Shown here piece after piece: positions 1-8,179 of a DNA stretch of 12,891 nucleotides. This DNA is from Flammula alnicola (Eukaryota > Basidiomycota > Agaricomycetes > Agaricales > Strophariaceae). The notes below the pieces were generated by a model. It had not been told where the DNA came from and made no database searches. It saw only the letters and a list, made by a program, of their open reading frames with translations. A program made the translations under genes and the position numbers. Every line of letters starts with the position of its first letter. The first letter of the stretch is position 1. Location of the stretch: contig JADNRV010000796.1 of assembly GCA_015499995.1 (NCBI GenBank), positions 1 through 12,891 on the forward strand, read 5' to 3'.

Positions 1-1136
1 TGGTTAGTCGACGACGAAGATGGCAGGCGCAATGACAGCTGGCTGTTGGATGCAGGGAGTGGGGGCAGCGAATATGGGAGAGGAGGCACCGGCTCGTGCG
101 TCGGACTGGCTGCAGAATGCGAGGCACGGAAAAACGCCGACGACGGCGAAGGAGGCACTTCCGGCAACCCTATCCCGCTGCCGGACTTGGTGCGTTTATG
201 TCGTCCCACCAAGCTGATCCGCCGAACTGAGCCCATGAACCCACGCGCGCCTTCCTTCTCCTTCGCTGGTACCAACAGGCGTCTGCACCGACTGCTGCTG
301 CTGCTGCACTCGGCCCTCCACTCTCGTTCTCTTTATCTCTATCCCTCAACAACCGCGAGAACGACTTCCGCCGCTTCCTCTCCTGCTCCTCCTTACCCTT
401 ACCCCTCTCCTCATCCTCCGTCTCGCCCTCTCCTCTTCCACCACCCAACGCACGCCCAAGACCCAGCCCAGCATACTTGGCCTGCCGACCACTGCCTCCA
501 TGCTCCTCCTCCGCGCTGCCATGACCATGCCCGTGCCCGTGCCATTCCCAACGACCTCATTATCCCCCGCCCCTCCATGCCCTCCAAACCCCTCCGCAGC
601 TGCACGAACCCTAAACTCTTCCGCTTGACGAGCTTGCTCGCGTCGTTCCTGGGGTCGTCGTCGTCAACCCCCCACAGCCGTCGACACCGGCCTACCCTGC
701 GCCTGCGCCTGCCCAGGCGACGGCGACGGCGTATACATCCCTCCCTCTGCCTCTGCATCGCCGCCTGATAATCTCATCGCCTGCATACTCAAACTCGTCC
801 GGCTTCCATTGAAGCTGCTCCGACGCCGACGCCGACGTCCGGGTACGCAGCTCGATAGCCTCCTGTTCGGCTTCTGCTCCTTGAGAGTCGCCTCCTCGCC
901 GTTGTTGTCGTGTTTGTTGTGCTGCCGTTGCCCGTGGAGGATTTAGACCTGCCAGCGCCAGCATGCGGGCTCCCAGCGCTGGAAGCTCGAAAAAACCAGT
1001 GCGAGGATGAGGTTGGTGGAGAGCCGGGGCTGGAGGGCGAGGCGGTGGTAGGGCGTTTGTACGTTTGGCGGAGTCGTGTGCTGCGATGGAGGACATGGAG
1101 GAGTGGGGTCGTGGTGTGGTTCGCTGTCTTGTGAGT

Positions 1137-1284
1137 CTGCGATTCAGAAAGTCGTTAGTACGTGGTCTTTTTTACTTGGCAAGAAAAGGCTATAAAAAAT
1201 CAACGAGAACGGAGAAAAAAAAAGTTCAACATAAAACGAGAGAAAATATCAAAAAGAAAAAGAGAGGAAAAAAAAATAACGCAT
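1137..1284 (-). other. 148-nt intron with TACTAAC branch point in the Byr4-like locus
   Basis: The donor GTATGC follows the STTPSEMI block. A perfect TACTAAC branch site lies shortly before the acceptor TCGCAG. The inside is strongly T-rich on the coding strand (A-runs on the plus strand at 1215-1275). After the acceptor, phase 1 continues into DSQDSEPHHDPTP. It is clearly longer than the other introns here (49-67 nt). Confidence 0.65.
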
Positions 1285-2390
1285 ACCTATCATCTCCGAA
1301 GGCGTTGTACTCGTCCCTCTCTTCCTCATCACACCCCACCTCTTCACACTGCCGATCCTATTAAGCAGCGTTGCACCCTTCGTCGGCGTCGCAGGTACCG
1401 AAAGCGGCGCCGACTGCGCAGGGGCAGCATTACCCACACTAACAGCAACCTCCTGCAAACCGTCCGCCTCCAGCTCTTCATCGACAGAAGAAACATCCGA
1501 CATCGGCGTGGTTGCTCTCCTCCTGGTCATCCTGGCGGCCACTGCCCTGCCAGAGGACGTAGGAGGCCATGACCGGGGCTAGGAGGACGATGCGGCTCGC
1601 TAGTCTCGCCATCGGAAAACGAGAACCGGTGCTGCTCGTCGGGCAAGTCGCCGTTCATAGAGGCGAGCTCGAACATGCCCTGCGGGCGCGGACGGCTCTT
1701 CTTCCTGAGCCACGGCGCTCGCGTTCTTTGTGTATGGGCGGCGAGGGTGGGAGGAGGGCGAAGGCTGAGGTGGGGCGTAGGTGGGCCGTGGAAGAGTAAG
1801 TGTTGACAGTGTTGGGCACGGAAAAGACAGACGAGTGGGAGACCTTTGTGGGAAGGGTTGATCCTGCGCGAGGTATGAAGCCGTTGGCGGTGGTTGGTTC
1901 ATGAGAAAAGGTAAGGGTAGAGAAGGGGGCTGTTGGGGTAGAGGCGGGGGTGTCGACGATAAGCGAGAGAGCGCTGCACGGCGAGATCTGGCAGTGACGG
2001 TCCTATCTTCCTCCTTCTCCGCGAACAGGCCGAACTCGGCGCTGTCGTCCTGGTCATCGTCGAGATCGTCGTCCCAGCTTTCTTTCTATGGCGGCGGGGG
2101 TCGAGATGCGCTTCTTGGGCGAGTTACGCGCGTCCTCAAAGTCATCGTCCCAGTTCTCCGTGGGGTTTCGGGTGGTGGGTGGCCCGATGTGGGTTGTGTG
2201 GCACCGACAGAGCTGGGCCCCTCCTCGGCATCCCAGTCTTCCAACGTCGTGCTGGCGGTCGATAGCTTCCTGAAATCTGGTACTTGGATGCCTGGTTCCT
2301 TGCGAACAGGCCGTCTCTTGCTGCTTCCTCCTGCATGGTTGTTGTTTTCTGGTTGAAACTCGAAATCGTCATCCCAATTCTCAGAGGGTT

Positions 2391-2457
2391 CTGTGGTTGA
2401 AAACGACGCGTTTTCGAGGATTGTGAGCATAATTTATGAGAAAAGAACGATACACAC
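2391..2457 (-). other. Intron 1 of the Byr4-like locus
   Basis: Donor GTGTGT and acceptor ACCACAG bound a 67-nt intron. Removing it joins the first exon (2497-2458, ending one base into a codon) to 2390 and keeps the frame into the first WDDD repeat. This decides the start at 2497 rather than the in-frame ATG at 2430-2428, which lies inside the intron. Confidence 0.6.
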
Positions 2458-2497
2458 TAGAATCATCAGGCTGAAGAGCGAGAGCAACGGCAGCCAT

Positions 2498-2889
2498 CGT
2501 GGCGGTTGATTTAGCTCTCATGCACGGAGGTGACGTGTTCGTCCACTGAGTTGAGCTTTGTCGTACTCGTACGTGTCGGTTCGGTGTAATAGAATCTCAA
2601 GTCGTAACGCGTAGAAGAATAGGCTTTGTCTTGGCTGTATGTCCTGTGTCGGTCGTCGACATTGCTGGACGTGTGCTTGCGTAGTGTCGTATGTGACGTT
2701 ATGAATATTGGTTTTTTGGTGATATATGTCGTGGTATGGATATATGTTTCCAAGTAAGCTTTCCGTAGAAGAGATGTAGGTATCGTCGTGGATATTGTTG
2801 AGGGGATAGAGGAAGAAGGGAGAAGGCTGTCCTTATTTTAACTTTTCCCGGTCTTAGGGTTAGGGTCTGTTATATTCGTCCTGGCGGGC
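2498..2889. other. Upstream flank of the Byr4-like locus, no gene seen
   Basis: No open frame here has protein-like composition or a usable splice pattern. The region is AT-rich and is the expected promoter of the minus-strand locus starting at 2497. The only distinct element is the pair of TTAGGG repeats at 2854-2865. It ends at the left inverted repeat of the putative transposon. Confidence 0.5.
2854..2865 (+). promoter_or_regulatory. (TTAGGG)2 telomere-type motif
   Basis: Two perfect consecutive TTAGGG units. TTAGGG is the telomere repeat of many fungi, and pairs of it in promoters can be bound by Tbf1/Myb-type factors. It lies about 360 bp upstream of the Byr4-like start and 25 bp from the left transposon end. 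It may be a promoter telobox, a repair insertion, or chance. Confidence 0.3.
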
Positions 2890-2929
2890 GGCCCATCACT
2901 AAATCGGGAAAATTCCTACGAGCCATCGC
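2890..2929 (+). repeat. Left terminal inverted repeat
   Basis: 40 bp starting GGCCCATCACTAAATCGGG and ending CATCGC. It matches the reverse complement of 4822-4865 apart from two short gaps (CTGA, A) in the left copy and a few substitutions, mostly C/T. Confidence 0.55.
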
Positions 2930-3355
2930 GAGGCAATAAAATCCAGCGCGAGACACTGCGCCGAGCACAATTTGACATCAGATTGCAGTTCGGCATGTGC
3001 TGGCCGATGAGGCCCATTGACAACGCGTCGATTTGGCGAGCCGTGCAGTACCTCGCGAGTTGATCCAATCTCGTGCTTGAAATGTGCAGGCAATGAAACC
3101 TTTCATCCACATTCTGAGTCAGTCAGCATCTAGTATGGACTCATGAGCCCAGTGCAACATTTATACCACTTACGAGATTGTTATGATCTGCTATATCAAT
3201 CACAATTTAGTGACAGAATTTTAAAACCTCAGGGGATCGATGCAAGCTCTCAAACCAGTTGTGATATGTTATCAGATCATCCCGAATGCTCACGCATTTG
3301 TATAATTGGAAGCAAAAAATCATTTTATTTGAAATGTAAAATACGGTCACAACAA

Positions 3356-3966
3356 CTAATGAGTACCAGCTATAGTCCGAGCACGTTTGGCATGTTCCGC
3401 ATCCAACCTCTGTTGAAAGGGCACCTCGTCAGATAATTACACGTCACATAGAGATTGAGAACTTACTTGTACAACAGCGTATGCAATCGACGTCACAGCG
3501 CTGAGATGTGGTGTTTGCCAATCTTTCATTTTCTTTGCGAGCCGGGGAAGGAAAGGTGACAATATGTTGATACACCTAAAATTCATGATTAGCATATCTG
3601 TTCAGGGCTGTGAGGAACTTTGACTTACGCGCAGAAGTAGAGGACCTTTTAAGAAGCCGACCTCAGGAGCTGCTGGGTTTCCCGACAGGCCATGTCAAAG
3701 CCCGGTTCCATGCTGCGCTGATTTGCGCAAACCCTGGTTACCATGTTAACTGCGTGAAAGATACAAAAGTTCGAAAAAAAATACCCCAGTCACAATCAAT
3801 GGAATGGTTTGTAACGTCATTTCTGATACCTCTATCCTGCCGATCGAGGACAGCTAAGTGTAGAGGCCTTCCTCTTGTAGAACTCAAGCTGAGCACCTGC
3901 ACTGCCGGCTAGGGGAGAATTCTGACTCACCAGAGACCAATTGTCGTTATCATCAGAGAAGGACAT
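3356..3966 (-). pseudogene. Five-exon gene remnant inside the transposon, unknown function
   Basis: I do not recognise the family. Exons by coordinate are 3966-3931, 3896-3785, 3749-3629, 3575-3467 and 3409-3356. All four junctions have GT and AG ends (two donors are GTAAGT), and all phases agree, giving 143 codons before the TAG at 3358-3356. It starts MSFSDDNDNWSL; the middle has VCANQRSMEPGFDMACRET, and the end has LPRLAKKMKDWQTPHLSAV and RLDAEHAKRARTIAG. A TAA at 3651-3649 interrupts exon 3 in frame. Introns 1 and 2 are only 34 and 35 nt, near or below the usual fungal minimum, so the 5' half of the model is weaker. It could be a captured host gene or a transposon accessory gene. Confidence 0.4.
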
Positions 3967-4221
3967 TCTTTAGCGAGGCAGGAGGATAGCGGTGTCGTAT
4001 GCTTTTCTTATAGGTAAGGACAGAGGATACTTATACCGTAGCTCCGAGTCCGTCCTTCCGATATTTGATATTTCAAGTTGAGCTTCGTCCGATTTTTCCC
4101 ATTGTGTTATCGTACTATTTCGATTTCTTTTTATTCAGTGTACTTGCCGGCTTGCCGAATAACTTAAATTCATCGTGCCTTTGCTCGCGCTGCTGTAGAT
4201 TTGCAGATCGCGACATCGCTT

Positions 4222-4448
4222 ATGCACCATTTTGGTAACGGAATTGGGCATTTGGATTACAGGCGCAGATGTGAGGTTGAACCGCCGGCTGACGCAGATA
4301 AAAACTTGGAACCCGAGCCACAGGATATTTGAAGGCATGATGGAGGAAGAGAGAAAGGAGAGGAGGACTGTAGTGGAGCTGATGACAGCGCGATGGCGAT
4401 AACTCCTCGGACTTGGATTCTGATGAGGGCGGCTACAGCAGTTTCTAG
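4222..4448 (+). pseudogene. Acidic coding remnant inside the transposon
   Basis: An open frame starts ATG CAC CAT at 4222 and runs through EVEPPADADKNLEPEPQDI to a TGA at 4330-4332. The same frame goes on past the stop with RHDGGREKGEEDCSGADDS to about 4392. One base change of frame then gives DGDNSSDLDSDEGGYSSF and a TAG at 4446-4448. The steady acidic Asp/Ser/Glu composition on both sides of the stop and of the frame change suggests one decayed exon of an acidic protein. No domain is visible and no name can be given. Chance composition is possible. Confidence 0.25.
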
Positions 4449-4717
4449 TTTCACAACCAATTTTACCCAGTCTATAAATATATGGTCTGACTTTGAGGAT
4501 AATCTGAGCTCTAATATGGCTTGTAACTAGATACATTTTGGAAAGCATCTGGTGCTAAGCTCACCCTGCAGTACAAGTGGAATCCGAAGAGACATTAGGC
4601 TCACAATGCCGTTACAATCACAGAGCGAGTTAGACACAAACTCACGCACCAGCATAAAGTTGCTGTGAGCTGGGATTAAACTCGCGCTGTCTCACGATTA
4701 TGTTGCAGTCTGGCAAT

Positions 4718-4731
4718 TGGCTCGCGAGCCA
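4718..4731. repeat. Perfect 14-bp palindrome TGGCTCGCGAGCCA
   Basis: Fully self-complementary, within the right subterminal region. It is built from two facing GGCTCG motifs, the same motif scattered singly through both transposon ends, so it is a plausible dimeric transposase-binding site. Confidence 0.4.
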
Positions 4732-4750
4732 GAAATCATCTCAGTCCGCC

Positions 4751-4770
4751 AAGCACGATGAAGCACGATG
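4751..4770. repeat. Exact 10-bp tandem duplication AAGCACGAT-G x2
   Basis: Two perfect, adjacent copies of AAGCACGATG in the right subterminal region of the putative transposon. It is one of four exact 10-bp-period duplications in the window, and its core recurs in the duplication inside USE1. Confidence 0.8.
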
Positions 4771-4821
4771 GCTCGTAACGCCGCGCGAGCCTCTGCAAGC
4801 TGGCATCAAACCGTGAGAACT

Positions 4822-4865
4822 GCGATGCCTCACAAGATTTTCCCTGATTTAGTGATCAGTGGGCC
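4822..4865 (-). repeat. Right terminal inverted repeat
   Basis: 44 bp; on the minus strand it starts GGCCCACTGATCACTAAATC. Where the left arm has TACGAG this arm has TGTGAG, a pattern fitting CpG decay in this copy. Confidence 0.55.
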
Positions 4866-5101
4866 GGGTCCTCTCACCTGAAGGAACGTGCCTTCCTGTG
4901 AGTAAAATATGGTCACATCGTCCTCTGACCATTCCATCCCTCTATGTACGTTATAATGTCCCCGGTTTTGACACTAGGGCAGACCTTTGACTCTCTGAGG
5001 TTGCTCCGTCCGTCTTGCTGGTAGGCAGGCTCTCTATCGCAGACCCTCGAGGTAAGTATGTTGTAGATGATAGATCACCGCTGGATTACGCTGGCATTTC
5101 A

Positions 5102-5176
5102 TAGGGCTGCCAACCGTCCCGTGTACGGGGACGGCCGTCTAAAAACGTGTATGAGACGGTTTAGATACGGCCGTCC
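5102..5176 (+). mobile_element. Solo hAT-like transposon terminus with GC-rich foldback
   Basis: The segment opens TAGGGCTGCCAAC, resembling YAGGG-type hAT termini. It is followed by CCGTCCC and GGGACGG facing each other, then a second foldback: arms 5129-5143 (GGACGGCCGTCTAAA) and 5160-5176, the reverse complement with two extra bases (TA), around a 16-nt loop. The opposite terminus is not in the window and no 8-bp target duplication is evident, so this would be a broken or solo end. Confidence 0.35.
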
Positions 5177-5227
5177 ATGGCCGGGTGCAACTTAATGCTG
5201 GGTATGTATCTTACTGAATAAAGAAAA

Positions 5228-5262
5228 ATGTAGGTAATGACGCATAACGTCATTACCTACAT
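5228..5262. repeat. Perfect hairpin, 15-bp stem and 5-nt loop
   Basis: Arms ATGTAGGTAATGACG (5228-5242) and CGTCATTACCTACAT (5248-5262) are exact reverse complements around CATAA. The inner ends form facing TGACG/CGTCA half-sites of the kind bound by bZIP (ATF/CREB-type) factors. It lies about 410 bp upstream of the start at 5671. It may be a foldback element end, a cis-regulatory dyad or a small-RNA hairpin. Confidence 0.75.
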
Positions 5263-5670
5263 CATGATCTATATCATATAAATTGGTGTGCCCATATCAA
5301 GGATAGTGTAACTAATAATGACACCCCCAACTTACAAGTGCCTCGCTGCAGGCGACAATTGCGACACGTATGATTACCGGAATGAATACCAATTTATCAG
5401 TGTGCTGACAGATTGCCAGCATGGCTGTCGTCAATGGTGTAGTTTTTCATCCATCCGGCTTGTAAGTACATAGATACCCTAGACTTGCGATTGACAGAAA
5501 TCTGTTGGGGTTAAGGGATCTCAAAGCGACGAACCGGTTCCTCTGTGATCGATTGAGCCGATTTCCACACTTCTCTTCTTTGCAAGATCACTTCTTCGAA
5601 AACTGTCTTCTCCGCGACGACTGGCGCATATGTAACTGCCCCTTCTTCCTTATTCCCGACTTCTCCCAAA

Positions 5671-6531
5671 ATGTCGTCTGCCTACCGTCTTCGCCCTGTT
5701 TCAGACAACTCCCCCTCGCCGTCCCCAACAGCCTCCGCAACTTCGCCCGCCGACAGCTACAAACAACCCATGGGCCATTCACCACCCCCAAATCCAGCAC
5801 AAAACGGTCACTTACGTCGTCCTCTGTCTCCAAGTTCTCTTCGAGGTATGTCTGGCATCTCACTCGTTCTATATTTCTTTAGTTCATATTTTCCCTAGAT
5901 GTCGATCTCAGCCAAACCACTGATATGACACATCGTAAATATCCTACGCCTCCAACAGGTCACGACTTGATGGCCATGTTCCCCCCCGGCCACCTGACAA
6001 CTTCCCGGAGATGAGACCAGGGCCCACGAGCGGCTTCTTTCAGCGTCAGGAACGGGCTTTCTTCGCGCAGGCCGGGAAAGAGATTGTGCGCGTACGAGTA
6101 GAGGTGACTCCTCATGGAGCAGAGCCCGAACCTGTCAAGTCGACGCCTGTCAATACGTCGTCTCGACTGTGGATGAACGGACCTGCTGCGCCGTCTTCTT
6201 CACTATACCCCATCATTCACCGGTGCAATCATCCGTCGGCACCCATTCTGTATCCCCATCCTCTACCCGACCCTCACAACGAGGGGTCACTCTGCGACCC
6301 CAGCGCCGCTCTATCCCGCGACTTCCTCACACGCATCACCGATTAGTCAAGCACCACAGTTTGCATCTGACACCGTTGGGTACGGGACTATGCACGCCTC
6401 CGCAGGACTCCATTCCTCCGCCTCCTTCGAAACCCGAATACCCAAGCGAAGAATATGATGAATCGTGGAAGCGGCCCACGCCCTGCGCTGAACGGAGACG
6501 AGCAGGCAAACACACAAGGCGTTATCGTTAG
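5671..6531 (+). pseudogene. Conserved fungal protein of unknown function, frameshifted
   Basis: The start is the ATG at 5671 (MSSAYRLRPVSDNSPSPSP), a Ser/Pro-rich first exon. A 53-nt intron, 5846-5898 (GTATGT to CCCTAG), joins in phase to DVDLSQTTDMTHRKYPTPPT and GHDLMAMFPP. Reading must then change frame within the run of seven C (5981-5987) to continue PPDNFPEMRPGPTSGFFQRQ and ERAFFAQAGKEIVRVRVEV. A second frame change, between about 6120 and 6200, is needed to reach the basic end SEEYDESWKRP / ERRRAGKHTRR with TAG at 6529-6531. These blocks feel like a family conserved in Agaricomycetes with a low-complexity linker, but I cannot assign a function. One extra C would repair the first break, so an assembly error is possible there. 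Confidence 0.5.
5846..5898 (+). other. Intron in the 5671 gene
   Basis: 53 nt, donor GTATGT, T-rich before acceptor TTCCCTAG. Splicing keeps phase 1 from the Ser/Pro exon to the DVDLSQTT block. Confidence 0.65.
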
Positions 6532-7152
6532 AACATAAATCACCTGCATCACCATCATGACCATCGACAAATGCCATCATAATCGCCCTCCACCATATGA
6601 ACCGTCATGCCACCTATCTTGTCCTATCTTGTCCTTTTTCTTATCGTCGTCTGCGCACCGCCATGACCGAATTTCGTGTGTATGTCATCCTGTATCAAAC
6701 TCTTTTCTTTTTCCTTGCCTCTGCCACTACTTGCATACCATATGTTCGCTGTTTTCTTGTACAACCCAACCCCTCGTCGCCCATCATGAATTCTGACTTA
6801 TCGCATAGTTGTGTCGCCTTGTACTACTACTCCCTCCATTGGTCTTGTCCTAACCCGCAATACATCTCCCCATCTATGCCCGCGAGCATGTAATCCCGAT
6901 TCCCCACTAGTTCTTGAAACGTTAGCTTGGAAGCCTCGATCGGACATCTGCACCCTACACTACATAAGTTCTGTACATATCTATCACGCTGCGGCCCAAC
7001 ACCAACGACGCCGTCAGAAGTCTTCCGGTAGAACTGATCGTCATCGATTCATCTCTCAATGAAAGTTTATGGACGAAAAAAGCACGACACTACAAGACGT
7101 ACATATGTGTGTACATTTTAAAGGGCACCAAAGCGCGTGTGTATACCTTAGC
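6532..7152. other. Convergent 3' intergenic region
   Basis: It lies between the plus-strand gene ending at 6531 and the minus-strand gene ending at 7153, so it should hold both 3' UTRs and terminators. Open frames here are short and lack protein-like features. The one distinct element is the 10-bp-period duplication at 6613-6635. Confidence 0.5.
6613..6635. repeat. 10-bp-period tandem duplication (CCTATCTTGT x2.3)
   Basis: A 23-bp stretch in which every base equals the one 10 bp away, in the 3' flank of the 5671 gene. Confidence 0.8.
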
Positions 7153-8117
7153 CTATGCTATGTACACGGTACGAGTACAGTCGTCTTCCATAACAGGTCC
7201 CAAACCCTCAAACAGTGCATCCTCTTCGTCGTCTTGCCCGTACGCATATCCTGCCTCGTACTTGTCGTCCTGGAATCCATCGACACCCCCTCGCCGCCGT
7301 CCTCGAACGACCTCTCCGTCTGTGTCTCTCCTAATTCATGGGCAGTGCTCTCCGCGTCGTCTTCGTCGGTTGGATGGGCGTCCTATGCGTTGCTCCAGCG
7401 ACATTCCGAAGTCATCACAGTAGCTGTGATCGTCGATACGTGGGACACCTGACTCATTCTCTTAGTGGACTCCAAGCCATCCCAATTCCTCTCTCGTCCT
7501 CTATCCTTAGCGGCGATCTCATCCCGCTCCGCTTCTCCTGACCCCTCGGTGCTCTGCTGCGCATCGTCGCCGACCCATCGACTCTTACCCATCGATAAGC
7601 TAACACTTTCATCGAGGGTTGATCCGCCGAAGAGGCTGGTCCTAACTCTCCGTCTACTGGCTTCTTCCTTCCTTCGCCTCTTTCGGGAGGCCGTCTCCAT
7701 CTCTACGAAATCAGGACCCTAACCATACAGTGCAAGCTCCAGAGGCCTCCCAGCTTCATGCATCCCATACAGACGCGCACGATGCACAAGCTCAATACGC
7801 CATTCGGGATAAGGCAGGGCAGGGGTCAGTGACGTGATCGGATGAGCGGGGTTACGATTTTGATGTGAAGCCAGGACCACGGCAGAGTCCGCGTAGATGT
7901 CGTCCATGTTGTCGTCATCGTCTGCGTCGGAGCCTGCAGTAGCCGCGGCGACAGCATTGGCGTGTGATGAGGATGAAGCACCGCCGATCAGCGACCGTTC
8001 GTCGTTCAGTGACTCGTCATCAGCAGCATGACCGTGCGCCGAGGATGACCAAAAGGTTCGCCGGAAAGGCTTAGAGAGGAAGAGTCCGATCGGAACACCC
8101 TCCGTCGGCGGCACCAA
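7153..8117 (-). pseudogene. Unrecognised acidic protein, C-terminal part, with in-frame stops and a frameshift
   Basis: The frame opens after a possible acceptor (CTGTAG, 8118) with LVPPTEGVPIGLFLSKPF and RRTFW. It runs through a Ser/Ala/Asp linker (DADDDDNMDDIYADS) to PYPEWRIELVHRARLYGMHE and LELALYG. A TAG at 7721-7719 interrupts, but the same frame continues as GPDFVEMETASRKRRRKEEA and ESVSLSMGKSRWVGDD to a second TAG at 7385-7383. It then continues again as DAHPTDEDDAES. A frame change near the C5 run at 7286-7290 reaches the acidic end YEAGYAYGQDDEEDALFEGL, finishing TVYIA with TAG at 7155-7153. I do not recognise the family. It may be an independent gene or be spliced to the Noc4-like exon upstream; an in-phase junction is possible (8180 to 8117). 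Confidence 0.4.
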
Positions 8118-8179
8118 CTACAGTGGTGGTAAGTAATGGTATGGGAGCTTTAATCGTCGGAGATAGAGTCAATTTAGAC

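Larger units (their letters stand above)
1..2497 (-). pseudogene. byr4: Byr4/Bfa1-like cytokinesis (SIN/MEN GAP complex) regulator, frameshifted, 3' end off the window
   Basis: Byr4/Bfa1 proteins form, with Cdc16/Bub2, the two-part GAP that restrains the septation GTPase Spg1/Tem1 at spindle poles. Start chosen at 2497-2495: a 13-codon first exon (MAAVALALQPDDS) joins in phase across a 67-nt intron to PSENWDDDFEF. Three WDDD-type repeats follow near 2383-2355, 2158-2134 and 2081-2059, each in a different frame. Further family-like blocks are EDRTVTARSRRAALSRL (about 2010-1960), RKKSRPRPQGMFEL (about 1705-1665), RIGSVKRWGVMRKRG (about 1355-1310), SSSHWFFRASSAGS, KLVKRKSLGFVQLRRG (about 630-580) and GSVRRISLVGRHKRTKSG (about 236-183). 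The last frame runs open to base 1, so the C-terminal part is missing. About ten frame changes are needed to read the blocks in order. Identity rests on recalled motifs; frames are certain, the Byr4 name is probable. Confidence 0.6.
2890..4865. mobile_element. Putative degenerate DNA transposon of about 1.98 kb with inverted terminal repeats
   Basis: The two ends are inverted copies. The left end reads GGCCCA-TCACTAAATC-GGGAAAAT and the right end, reverse-complemented, reads GGCCCACTGA-TCACTAAATC-A-GGGAAAAT; both then end in (G/C)CATCGC. Inside each end are many CTCGCG/CTCACG and GAGCC motifs in both orientations (about 2920-3075 and 4600-4840), as expected for subterminal transposase-binding repeats. 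A convincing target-site duplication is not visible: the 10 bp outside each end (2880-2889, 4866-4875) do not match. I saw no catalytic transposase domain, so the element is non-autonomous or degraded, and its superfamily cannot be named. It carries two coding remnants, at 3356-3966 (minus) and 4222-4448 (plus). Confidence 0.5.
4866..5670. other. Gene-free stretch with transposon debris and two hairpins
   Basis: No protein-like frame was found. The stretch contains a hAT-like terminus starting at 5102, a strong imperfect hairpin at 5129-5176 and a perfect hairpin at 5228-5262. The last part, about 5400-5670, must hold the promoter and 5' UTR of the gene starting at 5671. Confidence 0.5.

Noticed and set aside
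46..768. 240-codon plus-strand open frame rich in Pro/Ser/Arg
   Set aside because: It is the antisense shadow of the GC-rich Byr4-like gene, whose family blocks lie on the minus strand.
2157..2214. An intron (GTCGGT to ACGGAG) to explain the first frame change in the Byr4-like gene
   Set aside because: The phase would work, but the donor is poor and no branch site is visible; a one-base loss is simpler.
4135..4548. 137-codon minus-strand frame in the transposon as a possible transposase
   Set aside because: No DDE/DDD motif, zinc finger or other transposase feature; the acidic remnant on the opposite strand explains the openness better.
6557..7062. Overlapping plus-strand open frames of 79-98 codons
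   Set aside because: Cys/His/Ser-rich composition with no family blocks or splice pattern, in the convergent 3' region; likely chance.
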